Positions 1 through 12,183 of a DNA stretch of 33,567 nucleotides are shown in pieces; position 1 is the stretch's first letter, and each line of letters opens with the position of its first letter. The position numbers and the translations under genes are program-made. This DNA comes from Pseudoflavonifractor sp. An184 (lineage in GTDB: Bacteria > Bacillota > Clostridia > Oscillospirales > Oscillospiraceae), in contig NZ_NFKI01000037.1 of NCBI RefSeq assembly GCF_002160305.1, positions 1 through 33,567 of the forward strand, read 5' to 3'. The notes below the pieces were generated by a model that ran no database searches, had not been told where the DNA came from, and saw nothing but the letters and a program-made list of their open reading frames with translations.

Positions 1-16
1 AAGGCATTCAGGGCAT

Positions 17-105
17 TCGATCCCACTCGAGGCGGGCTGCCGCCCCCTCGAGCTCCCCCGCCAACACTCGGGCGGATTCGTCTGAACAGAGGTTTTTCGA
101 CAAGC
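17..105 (+). repeat. R80 structured repeat, copy 1
   Basis: This stretch of about 85 bp recurs in inverted orientation at 23801-23886. The first 45 bp differ at about one position and the remainder is more diverged. It carries a strong GC-rich hairpin (CTCGAGG ... CCTCGAG arms around a GGCTGCC loop, about 25-52) and ends in AACAGAGGTTTTT. The second copy directly follows a gene stop, so this may be a transcript-end element for a gene left of the window. Its function is unknown. Confidence 0.75.
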
Positions 106-179
106 TGAGCGCCGTGGGGAAACCGCTCCCCTATGCCCGAGAAAATTTTTCCAGTCCCTTGAAAATCCCGCGTTTCCAG

Positions 180-207
180 TTGCAATTTTCGGAAATTTTG
201 ATAAACT
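180..207 (+). promoter_or_regulatory. Candidate promoter of yggS-sepF
   Basis: TTGCAA (180-185), a 16-bp spacer and TAAACT (202-207) lie in an AT-rich patch about 35 bp before the yggS start. The match is moderate, so this is only the best candidate in the leader. Confidence 0.4.
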
Positions 208-242
208 AAAAAGTGGACCATTGGAGAAAGAGGGAACCTGCT

Positions 243-950
243 ATGTCCATTCAAGAGCACGTCAATCAGGTAAAGGCCAATATTGCCGCCGCGGCCCAGG
301 CCGCCGGCCGGGACCCGGAGGAGATCACCCTGTGCGCCGCCACCAAGGTGCAGACCGACGACACCATCCGGGCGGCCATCGCCGCCGGGATCACCGTGTG
401 CGGCGAGAACCGGGTGCAGGAGCTCACCGCCCACCTGGCGGCGGACGCCTACCGGGGGGCCCAGGTCCACTTCATCGGCCATTTGCAGACCAACAAGGTG
501 AAGCAGGTGGTGGGCAAGGTGGATCTCATCCACTCGGTGGATTCCGAGCGGCTGCTCCGGGCCATCGACGCCCAGGCGGCCAAACAGGACCTGGTTCAGG
601 ATATTCTGCTGGAGGTCAACATCGCCGGAGAGGAGAGCAAGGGCGGCTGCACCCCGGAGGAGGCCCGTCAGCTGGCCCAGCTGACCCGGGAGCTGGAGCA
701 CGTCCGCCTGCGGGGCCTGATGGCAATTCCACCCATCTCCCCGGAACCTGGGGCCAACCGCCCGTTTTTTGCCGCTATGCGACAGCTTTTTGTTGACATA
801 AAGGCAAATATGGGGGATAATCAATGTAATATGGATTGCCTGTCCATGGGCATGAGCGGCGACTATCCGGACGCCATCGCCGAGGGCGCCACCCTGGTCC
901 GGGTAGGCACCGCCCTGTTCGGCCCCCGGCCCCCCATGCACAAGGGATAA
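243..950 (+). CDS. yggS: YggS/YlmE-type PLP homeostasis protein
   Basis: Pyridoxal-5'-phosphate-binding protein of the YggS/PROSC family. Members bind PLP in a single-domain TIM barrel similar to alanine racemase and buffer cellular PLP; no enzymatic reaction is established. The PLP lysine is K35 in AATKVQ, followed by GENRVQE (about 54-60) and HFIGHLQTNK (about 81-90). Near the C-terminus, MGMSGDYPDAI and the end RVGTALFG are typical. At 235 aa it has the usual length. An upstream GTG at 213 is possible, but the ATG at 243 has the AGAGGG Shine-Dalgarno at good spacing and matches the family N-terminus. It is followed 49 bp later by sepF, the ylmE-ylmF order common in Bacillota. Confidence 0.95.
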   Translation: MSIQEHVNQVKANIAAAAQAAGRDPEEITLCAATKVQTDDTIRAAIAAGITVCGENRVQELTAHLAADAYRGAQVHFIGHLQTNKVKQVVGKVDLIHSVDSERLLRAIDAQAAKQDLVQDILLEVNIAGEESKGGCTPEEARQLAQLTRELEHVRLRGLMAIPPISPEPGANRPFFAAMRQLFVDIKANMGDNQCNMDCLSMGMSGDYPDAIAEGATLVRVGTALFGPRPPMHKG

Positions 951-999
951 GACCGGCGGACCGAGATTGATTTACATCCAGAGGAAAGAGGGTTTTACC

Positions 1000-1485
1000 A
1001 TGGGTTTTTTGGACGAGTTTAAGCGGCTGGCCCACCCCTATGAGGACGAAGACGACGAGGAGTTCGAGGACGACTACGAGCCCTCTCCCCGTCCGGTGGA
1101 GCGCCGGGAGCGGGAGCGGAGCGTCCGGAGCGAGCCCTCCTACAACAGCCCCGCTATGGACGAGCTGGAGGCCCGCCGGAGCAATAAAGTGGTAAACATC
1201 CGGGCGGCCACCCAGCTCCAGGTGGTGCTGGTGAAGCCGGAGCGCTTTGAGAACGCCAGCGAGATCGCCGACCACCTGCGGGAAAAGCGCACCGTGGTGC
1301 TCAACCTGGAGTCCACCAACAAGGAGATCGCCCGCCGCCTGCTGGACTTCCTGTCCGGCGTGGCCTACGCCAACGAGGGCAAAATCAAAAAGGTGGCCAT
1401 CTCCACTTACATCATCACTCCCTACAACGTGGACATCCTGGGGGACTTGATCGACGAGCTGGAGAACAACGGGCTGTATTTCTAA
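1000..1485 (+). CDS. sepF: Cell division protein SepF
   Basis: SepF (YlmF) polymerises into arcs and ties FtsZ filaments to the membrane during septum formation. This 161-aa protein has an N-terminal amphipathic membrane anchor (MGFLDEFKRL), an acidic then Arg-rich linker (about 14-60) and the SepF domain from about 65 (VVNIRAATQ, NLESTNKEIARR, LDFLSGVAYA). The ATG at 1000 is preferred over the in-frame TTG at 967, because GAGGAAAGAGG sits just before it and the membrane anchor begins there. It follows yggS closely and is probably cotranscribed with it. In many Bacillota divIVA follows with only ylmG/ylmH between; here a repeat block fills the gap instead. Confidence 0.95.
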   Translation: MGFLDEFKRLAHPYEDEDDEEFEDDYEPSPRPVERRERERSVRSEPSYNSPAMDELEARRSNKVVNIRAATQLQVVLVKPERFENASEIADHLREKRTVVLNLESTNKEIARRLLDFLSGVAYANEGKIKKVAISTYIITPYNVDILGDLIDELENNGLYF

Positions 1486-2039
1486 GTTCCCCGCTCACTT
1501 TCCACAAGCCAGGGAGAAACTGTGGAAAACCGCGCCCCTGTCTGCCTCATAAACGCAGGGGCGGCCCAGGTGTGCCGCCCCTGCGAACCTCATCCGCCCC
1601 AGTGTGCGCGCTGGGGCACCTTCCCCCAGGGGAAGGCTAAAGGCGGCCGCAAGGGCCGCCCCTACGGCGAGAACTGGACCGGGAGCGTTGGTTCGGAGAC
1701 GGCAGGCGCAGAATCGGAACTGCACCAGTCCAAAATTTCTGCCCGCTCAGGCCCCCAGTGGGGCCGGACGGGACCGCGCTCAAGCACTCCTGATTTTGCG
1801 CGCCGGAAATTCTCTGCCTGCCCCAAGGGATAACCCCCGTAATGGGGTCCGGGGGTAAGCGGTCCTATGGACCTAGGCAGAGCGCTAGCGGAGCCGTAGT
1901 CCATCGGCCGCGTCCCCCGGCGGCGTTTTGGTGACTTTGCCGCCGTGGGCAAAGTCACTCGCCGCCCGCAGGCGGCGAAACCCCCTGCATAAATCAGAAC
2001 CCACAGCGCCTCCGGGCGCTTTTTAGGAGGTAATGAACC
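1486..2039. repeat. Repeat-filled gap between sepF and divIVA
   Basis: No gene is visible. In order it holds two convergent DnaA-box-like sites forming an inverted repeat (about 1497-1527), a GC palindrome cassette (about 1554-1585), a short element with CCTTCCCCCAGGGGAAGG (about 1605-1640), half of a second cassette (about 1640-1672) and composite element copy A. Open frames here are by-products of the repeats. Confidence 0.8.
1681..1989 (+). repeat. Composite repeat R300, copy A
   Basis: Full-length copy of the composite element. Modules in order: GGAGCGTTGGTTCGG and GCAGGCGCAGAA; a CCCCCAGTGGGG hairpin; TTTTGCGCGCCGG; GGGATAACCCCCGTAATGGGG; a short variable hairpin (GGTCCTATGGACC); a variable long hairpin (GTGACTTTGCC / GGCAAAGTCAC); and a final CGCCGCCCGCAGGCGGCG hairpin. 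Its 3' end lies 50 bp before divIVA. Other copies are at 4637, 11858, 12625, 15148, 19965, 20671 and 30081. Confidence 0.85.
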
Positions 2040-2750
2040 ATGCTCACTCCCCAGGAAGTATCCGAGCGCGCCTTCCCCAAGGCGTCCTTCGGCGGGTATA
2101 ATATGGCCCAGGTGGACGAATTCCTGGATGTGCTCACTGAGGATTACAGCGCCCTATACAGCGAAAACGCCGTCTTGAAGAGCAAGATGAAGGTGCTGGT
2201 GGAGAAGGTGGAGGAGTACCGCTCCACCGAGGAGGCCATGCGGAAGGCTCTGATGGCCGCCCAGCGGATGGCGGACGACCTGGTGAAGGAGGCCGAGCAG
2301 AAGCGCGCCCAGATCCTTGAGGAGGCGGAGGCGGAGGCCGGCCGGAAGGTGGAGGCCATCCGCCAGGAGGAGGAGGCCGAGCGCTTCCGCCTGGAGTCCG
2401 CCCAGAAGGAGACCGCCTCCTATGTGGCCCAGGTGCGTGCGCTCCATGCCAAGGCGGCGGAGTACCTGGACCAGCTGAGCCAGCTGACGCCCCCCGGCCC
2501 CTCCCCCGCTGAGAACCAGGAGGAGAAGGTGGAGGAGACCGTCTCCGACATCGACGACAGCGTCCAGCGCCTGGTGGCCCAGGCCATGGCCGAGGCGGCC
2601 GCCGAGAACGAGAAGGCCCGCCAGACGGAGCCCGTCCAGGAGGGCGAGAGCCAATCCCCGCAAAAGGACGGCGAGGAGGAGGACCTGGGCGATACCACCC
2701 GCATCGACTTCGGGGAGCTCCAGTTCGGCCGGGACTACGAGATCAAATAA
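2040..2750 (+). CDS. divIVA: DivIVA-family cell division/polarity protein
   Basis: DivIVA binds negatively curved membrane at poles and septa and recruits division or polarity partners. In this 236-aa protein residues 1-55 hold the lipid-binding domain (MLTPQEVSERAFPKASFGGY, then VDEFLDVL). Residues about 35-145 are a Glu/Lys/Arg/Ala-rich coiled coil. The acidic C-terminal tail, rich in Glu and Gln, is poorly conserved in the family. The ATG follows an excellent TTAGGAGG site. The long second open frame on the opposite strand is a shadow of the coiled-coil codons. It is probably part of the yggS-sepF division cluster, although composite copy A separates it. Confidence 0.95.
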   Translation: MLTPQEVSERAFPKASFGGYNMAQVDEFLDVLTEDYSALYSENAVLKSKMKVLVEKVEEYRSTEEAMRKALMAAQRMADDLVKEAEQKRAQILEEAEAEAGRKVEAIRQEEEAERFRLESAQKETASYVAQVRALHAKAAEYLDQLSQLTPPGPSPAENQEEKVEETVSDIDDSVQRLVAQAMAEAAAENEKARQTEPVQEGESQSPQKDGEEEDLGDTTRIDFGELQFGRDYEIK

Positions 2751-2761
2751 TCAGAATATCA

Positions 2762-2805
2762 AAAGACAGCCGCCAGCGTTGCTGGCGGCTGTCTTTCTGT
2801 TTTTA
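2762..2805. terminator. Bidirectional terminator, divIVA and ancestral rnhA end
   Basis: A perfect 16-bp stem (2762-2777 with 2781-2796) has a GTT loop. A T-rich run follows on the plus side and an A-run on the other. It closes divIVA, and on the minus strand it directly follows the displaced copy of the rnhA 3' end at 2804-2875. Confidence 0.85.
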
Positions 2806-3013
2806 TTTGAATTTCCGGCTCTCGGCCACCGCCAGCTCGTCACAGCGGTTGTTATAGGGATTAGAGGCGTGGCCCGCGTCGTCGCAAGCTCCGTATCCCT
2901 CGCCCCGCCGTGTCCGGCAGGGCTCGCTCTCTCCGCTGCTCCTCCTTTCCCATTTGCACCCGCTGCGCTGGGCTGCAAATGGGGTCCCGGCTGTGGGTCA
3001 AGGGCCACTCTTC
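2804..3013 (-). mobile_element. Gene-end-duplicating element E1, after rnhA
   Basis: The real rnhA 3' end (3014-3085) is repeated at 2804-2875, exactly 210 bp away. Between the copies, on the minus strand, come a short linker, a 15-nt inverted copy (2994-3008) of rnhA codons at 3079-3093 (W-V-K-G-H), and a structured stretch. That stretch has a hairpin CCATTTGC/GCAAATGG around AGCCCAGCGCAGCGGGT, a hairpin CCCTGCC/GGCGGGG, and ends in AGCTTGCGACGACG. The five differences between the two gene ends are all silent, counting the stop change TAG/TAA. It resembles element E2 at typA in layout and scaffold. Confidence 0.75.
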
Positions 3014-3450
3014 TACTTGAACTTCCGGCTTTCCGCCACCGCCAGCTCGTCACAGCGGTTGTTATAGGGATTAGAGGCGTGGCCCTTGACCCAGTGGAGA
3101 TTGACCGTGTGGTACTCGCACAGCTCCAGAAGGCGGGCCCACAGGTCCGGGTTGAGGGCGGGCTTCTTGTCCCCCTTCACCCAGCCCCGGGCCCTCCAGC
3201 CCCTGGCCCAACCCTTCTCCAGGGCGTCAATGACGTACTTGCTGTCCGAGTACAGCTCCACCGTACAGGGCTCCTTCAGGGCCTCCAGGGCGGTGATCAC
3301 CCCGGTGAGCTCCATGCGGTTGTTGGTGGTCTGGGCCTCTCCCCCGGAGAGCTCCTTCTTGTGGGGGCCGTACATCAAAATCGCCCCCCAGCCCCCAGGG
3401 CCGGGGTTGCCCGAACAGGCCCCGTCGGTGTAGATGGTTACTGTTTTCAC
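3013..3450 (-). CDS. rnhA: Ribonuclease HI
   Basis: Cleaves the RNA strand of RNA-DNA hybrids and helps clear primers and R-loops. The 145-aa protein has the full RNase HI fold with the catalytic set D9 ([14 protein letters not shown]), E47 (NNRMELTG), D69 (YSDSKYV) and D134 (NRCDELA), plus the H124 loop HWVKGH. The GTG at 3450 has a CAGGAGA site 6 nt upstream and matches the family start KTVTIYTDG. The frame is open upstream as far as a DUF559 domain (see 3013-3939). The last codons belong to a duplicated block: this copy ends in TAG, while a silent-variant copy lies downstream at 2804-2875 beside the original terminator. Confidence 0.92.
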   Translation of the reverse strand: MKTVTIYTDGACSGNPGPGGWGAILMYGPHKKELSGGEAQTTNNRMELTGVITALEALKEPCTVELYSDSKYVIDALEKGWARGWRARGWVKGDKKPALNPDLWARLLELCEYHTVNLHWVKGHASNPYNNRCDELAVAESRKFK

Positions 3451-3939
3451 ATTGTTCTCCTGATAAAGCAGATTCTGTCCCGCCCCCTCATCCGCCCCCT
3501 TCGGGGGCACCTTCCCCCCAAGGGGAAGGTGCTTTCCTAAAGCTTCCCCTTGGGGGGAAGCTGTCGAGCGAAGCGAGACTGATGAGGGGACGTTCTGCTG
3601 TACTTTCCGATCAATGACCGAACAAACTTCCGTAAACTGATACTTGATTTCCAAATTTGTAAAACGAAGTACCTGAAACCCTCGCATCTGTTCCAGATAT
3701 TCTGTGCGTTCCACATCTGAGATGCGTCCGGAGTCTTCAAAATGCTGTCCTCCGTCCACTTCTACAACCAGCCGAGCCTCTGAGCAAAAGAAATCAACAA
3801 TATATCGGCCAATGACTTTTTGCCGCCGGAACTGAATCGGATACGTGCGCAAAAATTGATACCAAAGCAGATTTTCTTCTTCGGTCGCATTTTTCCTTAA
3901 TTTTCGAGCATATTCTTGAAGCAGAAAGTCATCGGCCAT
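3013..3939 (-). CDS. DUF559 endonuclease-like ORF, open into rnhA
   Basis: From the ATG at 3939 (GGGAG site upstream) about 115 residues match the DUF559/Vsr-like endonuclease fold: [50 protein letters not shown]. These proteins are predicted nucleases of unknown target. No stop follows the domain. The frame continues through a repeat-encoded linker ([14 protein letters not shown] ... [14 protein letters not shown]) straight into RNase HI in the same frame, which would give a 308-aa fusion. Either the original stop was lost when a short palindromic element entered, or a fusion is made in addition to RNase HI from its own GTG. I favour two proteins with accidental read-through. Confidence 0.55.
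   Translation of the reverse strand: MADDFLLQEYARKLRKNATEEENLLWYQFLRTYPIQFRRQKVIGRYIVDFFCSEARLVVEVDGGQHFEDSGRISDVERTEYLEQMRGFQVLRFTNLEIKYQFTEVCSVIDRKVQQNVPSSVSLRSTASPQGEALGKHLPLGGKVPPKGADEGAGQNLLYQENNVKTVTIYTDGACSGNPGPGGWGAILMYGPHKKELSGGEAQTTNNRMELTGVITALEALKEPCTVELYSDSKYVIDALEKGWARGWRARGWVKGDKKPALNPDLWARLLELCEYHTVNLHWVKGHASNPYNNRCDELAVAESRKFK
3486..3600. repeat. Two head-to-head short palindromic elements
   Basis: Two elements of the CCTTCCCC...GGGGAAGG family lie back to back, with the CATCCGCCCCC and GATGAGGGG edges outward. They are translated as the linker of the DUF559-RNase HI frame. The same family recurs at about 3956-4065, 4437-4545, 11640-11792, 12225-12275, 14903-15120, 20300-20355 and 20490-20600. 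Confidence 0.7.
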
Positions 3940-4636
3940 TTGGAAACTGCTCCCTCTCATCCGCCCCAGTGTGCGCACTGGGGCTCCCTACCCCTTTTGG
4001 CTCCCTTTGGTCGCCATTTCCCCCTGACAGGGGGAATCAGCCTTCCCCCAGGGGAAGGCATTTTAACCCCAAACCCACCCGCACAAAACCGGCGTCCGGT
4101 GATAAACGTCATATGTAACCGTACCCATGTAACGATACCGGACATAAACATAACTTGGGAGTCGAACCCAACGCATGGTCCCGCGCGTTGCCAGTACTAT
4201 GTGCCGATTTGCTCCGGCACTGGGAGCGTGACGCCCGCTTTTTGTGCTACCAAAAAATCCATATTCAATTTTCAAACGCAGAGCCGGGCGGCTCCGCGTA
4301 TCTCCCCCGCGGCGCCTTCCGGAATTACGCGGCGGCGCGTCCGGGAGGCCGCGTCCTACAGAGCATCTCGCAGAGAGTGGGCGGCCCATGGGGCCGTCCC
4401 TACGGTTGAAACGGACCACCCTTATAACCGGGAGCGCTCCCCTCATCCGTCTGGCCTTTGGCCACCCCCCTTCCCCTTTTGGCCTTCAGCTATTTCCCCC
4501 TGACAGGGGGAATCGGACTTCCCCAAAGGGGAAAGCTTTACGGGCGGGTCTTGGACCCGCCCCTACGGCGGATACAAAACGGCTTCGTTTTCCTTGTAGG
4601 GGCCGGTCCCAGACCGGCCCGCCAGGATTCGCACCA
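3940..4636. repeat. Non-coding block with short repeats and cassettes
   Basis: No convincing gene. Short palindromic elements lie at about 3956-4065 and 4437-4545, and palindrome cassettes at about 4545-4625 (GGGCGGGTCTTGGACCCGCCC; GGGGCCGGTCCCAGACCGGCCC). Between them, about 4070-4400 is unique sequence of lower GC. On the minus strand it contains a tRNA-like T-arm (see findings). The frames here lack recognisable protein motifs. Confidence 0.6.
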
Positions 4637-4925
4637 GGAGCGTTGGCTCGTCAAAGCCAGGTGCAGAAATTGAACCGCACCAGCGGCAATTTTTGCACAC
4701 CCAGGGCCCAGTGGCCCGGCGGGAATTCAGACCCATCACTCAGATTTTGCGCGCCGAAAACTTTGCTGAACTTTTCAGGAGGGCGTCCCCCGTAACGGGG
4801 GACCGGGGGTAAGGCGAATATGGGCACGTTAGTGCCCATCCTGAGCCGTCCCCCGGCGATCCTTTGGTTTCTTTCCCATCGCTGGGAAAGAAACTCGCCG
4901 CCCGCAGGCGGCGAAATCCCCCTGC
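4637..4925 (+). repeat. Composite repeat R300, copy B
   Basis: Full copy. Its variable hairpins are ATGGGCACGTTAGTGCCCAT (about 4819-4838) and TTTCTTTCCCA / TGGGAAAGAAA (about 4867-4892), followed by the CGCCGCCCGCAGGCGGCG end. It stops 2-3 bp before the stop codon of the DIP1984-family gene on the other strand. Confidence 0.85.
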
Positions 4926-4927
4926 GG

Positions 4928-5386
4928 TCACCCCTCCAAAAGCTCGGTGGTCCAATTTGCCTCCTGAATTTTCTCATCCAGCTCCCGCAGCTCCTTGGAC
5001 ATCCGGTCCACCTCTTTCTGCATGGAGCGCACATCCACAGTGCTGCGGATTTTGATCTCGCCCACCGTGCGGCGGGACACCAGCTCGCTGGCGTTGTCCA
5101 GGAAGTTCCGCAGGACGCCCAGCTTGCCCTTCCGGCAGTCCCGCCGGGCCAGCAGGTCGGACAGGGGGACCCCATCCACCAGCGTGCAGCAGTTGGTGCG
5201 GTTGATGCAGGCGATCAGCGCCTCCAGCCGGGCGTAGTCCTCCTCCAGCTCCTGGAGCAGGTCCTGGGGGTCCTCGGCGGGGGACTCCCCCTCCTGGACC
5301 TGGGCGTTGTTGTACAGGCGGGTCTCCAGCTGGTGAATGCGGGTCTGGAGCTCCGCGCGCTGGGACAGAGCGTTGGCTAATTTCAT
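4928..5386 (-). CDS. DIP1984-family protein
   Basis: A 152-aa, mostly helical soluble protein that resembles the DIP1984 family (named for a Corynebacterium diphtheriae protein); its function is not established. Visible signatures are LANALSQRAELQTRI at the start, INRTNCCT and LSDLLARRD in the middle, and a C-terminal helix with MSKELRELDEKIQEANW. The ATG at 5386 follows AAGGAGA at good spacing and is chosen over the GTG at 5410, which overlaps the preceding stop. It starts 20 bp after the SHOCT protein and is probably in one transcript with it. No membrane segment or signal peptide. Confidence 0.85.
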   Translation of the reverse strand: MKLANALSQRAELQTRIHQLETRLYNNAQVQEGESPAEDPQDLLQELEEDYARLEALIACINRTNCCTLVDGVPLSDLLARRDCRKGKLGVLRNFLDNASELVSRRTVGEIKIRSTVDVRSMQKEVDRMSKELRELDEKIQEANWTTELLEG

Positions 5387-5406
5387 GGGTGTCTCCTTTC
5401 CTTCGG

Positions 5407-5808
5407 TCACAGACCCCGCAGGATCTCCTCCCGTTTTTTCTGATATTCCTCGTGGGTGATCAAACCCGCGGACTTCAGGGACTCCAGCTGTTCCAGCCGC
5501 CCCTTGGCGTCCAGGGCTGTGGAGGGGATGTGGTCGTGGGACTCCGCGGGAGCCGCCGCATCCCAGGCGGCGCTCCCCTCTTCATCTTCCTCCTCAATGT
5601 GGATCTCCGGCCCGCGGTACTTCTTGCCGAAAGACTGGTAGGCGTTCATTGCGGTGATTCCCACCGCCATGGCTGTCCACAGCAGGCCAAAGGCTCCGGC
5701 GGCAGGGACCACCACCACCAGGCCAATGAGAATAAAGACGCAGCCCCATACAATCCCAAAAATGCCCTGGGCCTTCCCCGGGCGGTAGGTAACCTTTCTC
5801 TTTCTCAT
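5407..5808 (-). CDS. SHOCT-domain membrane protein
   Basis: A 133-aa protein with two adjacent hydrophobic segments (about 15-36 and 39-55), an acidic linker (EIHIEEEDEEG) and a C-terminal SHOCT domain of about 30 residues (LEQLESLKSAGLITHEEYQKKR). SHOCT is a short oligomerisation-type domain often attached to membrane or nuclease modules; the role here is unknown. The ATG at 5808 follows GGAGAGAG. It sits between the broken SHOCT paralogue upstream and the DIP1984-family gene downstream, all on the minus strand. The C-terminal domain is clearly related to the fragment at 5834-5944, which suggests an old tandem duplication. Confidence 0.8.
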   Translation of the reverse strand: MRKRKVTYRPGKAQGIFGIVWGCVFILIGLVVVVPAAGAFGLLWTAMAVGITAMNAYQSFGKKYRGPEIHIEEEDEEGSAAWDAAAPAESHDHIPSTALDAKGRLEQLESLKSAGLITHEEYQKKREEILRGL

Positions 5809-5833
5809 CGCTCTCTCCTCCTTCCCAGTCCGG

Positions 5834-5976
5834 TCAGCGGCCGCTGAGAATCTCCTCCCGCTTGATTCGGTACTCCTCCTGGGTCACCAGACCGGCTTCC
5901 CGCAGGGAGTCCAGCTGTCTCAGACGGTCCCGGAACGTTTCCACACCGCGCGGCTGTTTTGGTCACTCTTTTTCAT
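5834..5976 (-). pseudogene. SHOCT-domain fragment, frameshifted
   Basis: From a GTG at 5944 the frame reads 36 aa with an intact SHOCT core (LRQLDSLREAGLVTQEEYR), like the end of the neighbouring gene. An ATG at 5976 starts MKKSDQNSRAVWK in another frame and would have to shift to enter the SHOCT frame. I read it as a decayed paralogue that lost its membrane part. A very small functional SHOCT protein from the GTG cannot be excluded. Confidence 0.55.
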
Positions 5977-6017
5977 CCACACGTCCTCCAGCCTATCCTA
6001 TTTGAAATATTTTGCGG

Positions 6018-8558
<2,541 letters not shown>

Positions 8559-8581
8559 AATAATCAACTCCGTTCAAGGGC

Positions 8582-8630
8582 AATTAAGAATTAAGAATTA
8601 AGAATTAAGAATTAAGAATTAAGAATTAAT
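8582..8630. repeat. AATTAAG heptad array, left flank of cassette
   Basis: Seven tandem 7-bp units of AATTAAG, the last being AATTAAT, lie between gyrA and the four-helix-bundle gene. A degenerate array in the opposite orientation lies on the other side of that gene at 9141-9175, so together they form inverted borders. Confidence 0.9.
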
Positions 8631-8693
8631 CCTTAGCCTTGAACTCTCTGCTTCTTAATTACGGTAGTGGTATATCGTAAATTTTACTTCTTT

Positions 8694-9074
8694 TTATTCT
8701 CCTGCGTCAGAATGGATGCGTTCTTTTGTACTTTTTAGAATCTGAATGAGCAGTTTTCGCAGTTCGATACAGTCCTGGTGGATGCTTGCACTCATGTCCT
8801 GGGGCAGGTATTCCGTCGCCCCTAGAAGCTCAATCCAATAGGCAGTCTCGTTTGTTTCCTTCAGGGCAATATGCAGTTTATTGATAAAATCTTTTCTGGA
8901 GGCGGCATAAACAGCCTCCCGCACATTGGCCCCAATGCTGGTTCCCGAACGGAGGATCTGCTTGGAAAGCACAAACTCTCTCTTTTCTTCCCGAAGAAAT
9001 TGAGACAGCCGCACGATCCGCACCGCAAAAGCAAAGCTCTTTCGCTCAATCGCATTCTCTCTCTGCTCCGCCAT
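8694..9074 (-). CDS. Four-helix-bundle protein (23S rRNA IVS type)
   Basis: 126-aa all-helical protein of the four-helix-bundle/S23 family. Members are encoded in the intervening sequences of some 23S rRNA genes, and the DGR accessory protein Avd is related. Signatures: SFAFAVRIVRLSQFL, LSKQILRSGTSIGANVREA, FINKLHIALKETNETAYWIELL. A basic, nucleic-acid-binding role is likely, but the exact function is unknown. The ATG follows a weak AGGTTGAG site. The gene splits gyrB from gyrA and is bounded by inverted heptad arrays (8582-8630 and 9141-9175), and its GC is clearly lower than that of the gyrase genes. Both points suggest an inserted cassette. Confidence 0.88.
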   Translation of the reverse strand: MAEQRENAIERKSFAFAVRIVRLSQFLREEKREFVLSKQILRSGTSIGANVREAVYAASRKDFINKLHIALKETNETAYWIELLGATEYLPQDMSASIHQDCIELRKLLIQILKSTKERIHSDAGE

Positions 9075-9140
9075 ATAATCTCAACCTTTCCGTCAACCAA
9101 ACAGGCCCCATCTATACGCAGAAACTCCCGTTCCCCACCC

Positions 9141-9175
9141 AATTCTTAATTCTTCATTCTTAATTCTTCATTCAA
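9141..9175. repeat. Degenerate heptad array, right flank of cassette
   Basis: Units of AATTCTT and CATTCTT alternate. They are the reverse complement of the AATTAAG-type array at 8582-8630. The array ends just before the gyrB stop codon at 9177. Confidence 0.8.
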
Positions 9176-9176
9176 A

Positions 9177-11545
<2,369 letters not shown>

Positions 11546-11559
11546 GAGGTTCCCTCCTT

Positions 11560-11591
11560 TTTTCCACATTCGACGTTGATTTTGTGGATTA
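11560..11591. promoter_or_regulatory. Two DnaA-box-like sites upstream of remB
   Basis: TTTTCCACA (11560-11568) is the same variant that is repeated in oriC, and TGTGGATTA (11583-11591) faces it. They could let DnaA act on the remB-gyrB transcript. This is inferred from sequence only, and such 9-mers also occur elsewhere in the window. Confidence 0.4.
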
Positions 11592-11857
11592 TTTTCTCTG
11601 TTGATTTCACCGCCGTCATCCTTTTCGCCTTCCCCCTGAGGGCCGACTCCCCTTGTCAAGGGGAGATGGCCGAAGGCCAGAGGGGATAGGGTCAGGTGGC
11701 CCCAAAGGTGGCGGATGAGGGGGTAATCCCCCAAAAAGCCTTCCCCCTGGGGGGAAGGTGGCACGGCGAAGCCGTGACGGATGAGGGGGCGTTTTAAGGA
11801 ACAGACATCGTTAAAAGACTCCCGTAGGGCAAGGCCATGCCCCCGCCGCCTTGTTTT

Positions 11858-12183
11858 GCAGGGTTTCGCCCTTCGGGGCGAGTTCCTTTTCCACGTGGAA
11901 AAGGAACCATAAGACGCTGGGGGACGCCGCAGGGGCGAACTTCGTTCGCCATGTCGGCTTTCCCTACCCCCTCTGGCCCTTCGGGCCATCTCCCCCTGAC
12001 AGGGGGAGTCGGCCCCCAGGCCCCCATTTACGGGGGTTATCCCTTGAGCTGGGCAAAGTATTTCCGGCGCGCAAAATTTGAGTGGGTGTCTGAATTCATC
12101 CCGGCCCACTGGGGCCTGGGTTTGCAAAAATTAGGACAGATGCGATTCCGCCGCCGCGCCTGGCATTCCCGAACCAACGCTCC
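11858..12183 (-). repeat. Composite repeat R300, copy C
   Basis: Reverse-oriented copy, with a short palindromic element (about 11955-12012) inserted between its two variable hairpins. Its long hairpin is TTCCTTTTCCACGTGGAAAAGGAA, quoted here only as arms TTCCTTTTCC/GGAAAAGGAA, and its short one is GGGCGAACTTCGTTCGCC. Confidence 0.8.

Noticed and set aside
11546-12127. N-terminal extension of the remB frame
   Set aside because: It is made of repeat sequence (composite copy C and a short element) and has no ribosome site, while the ATG at 11545 does.
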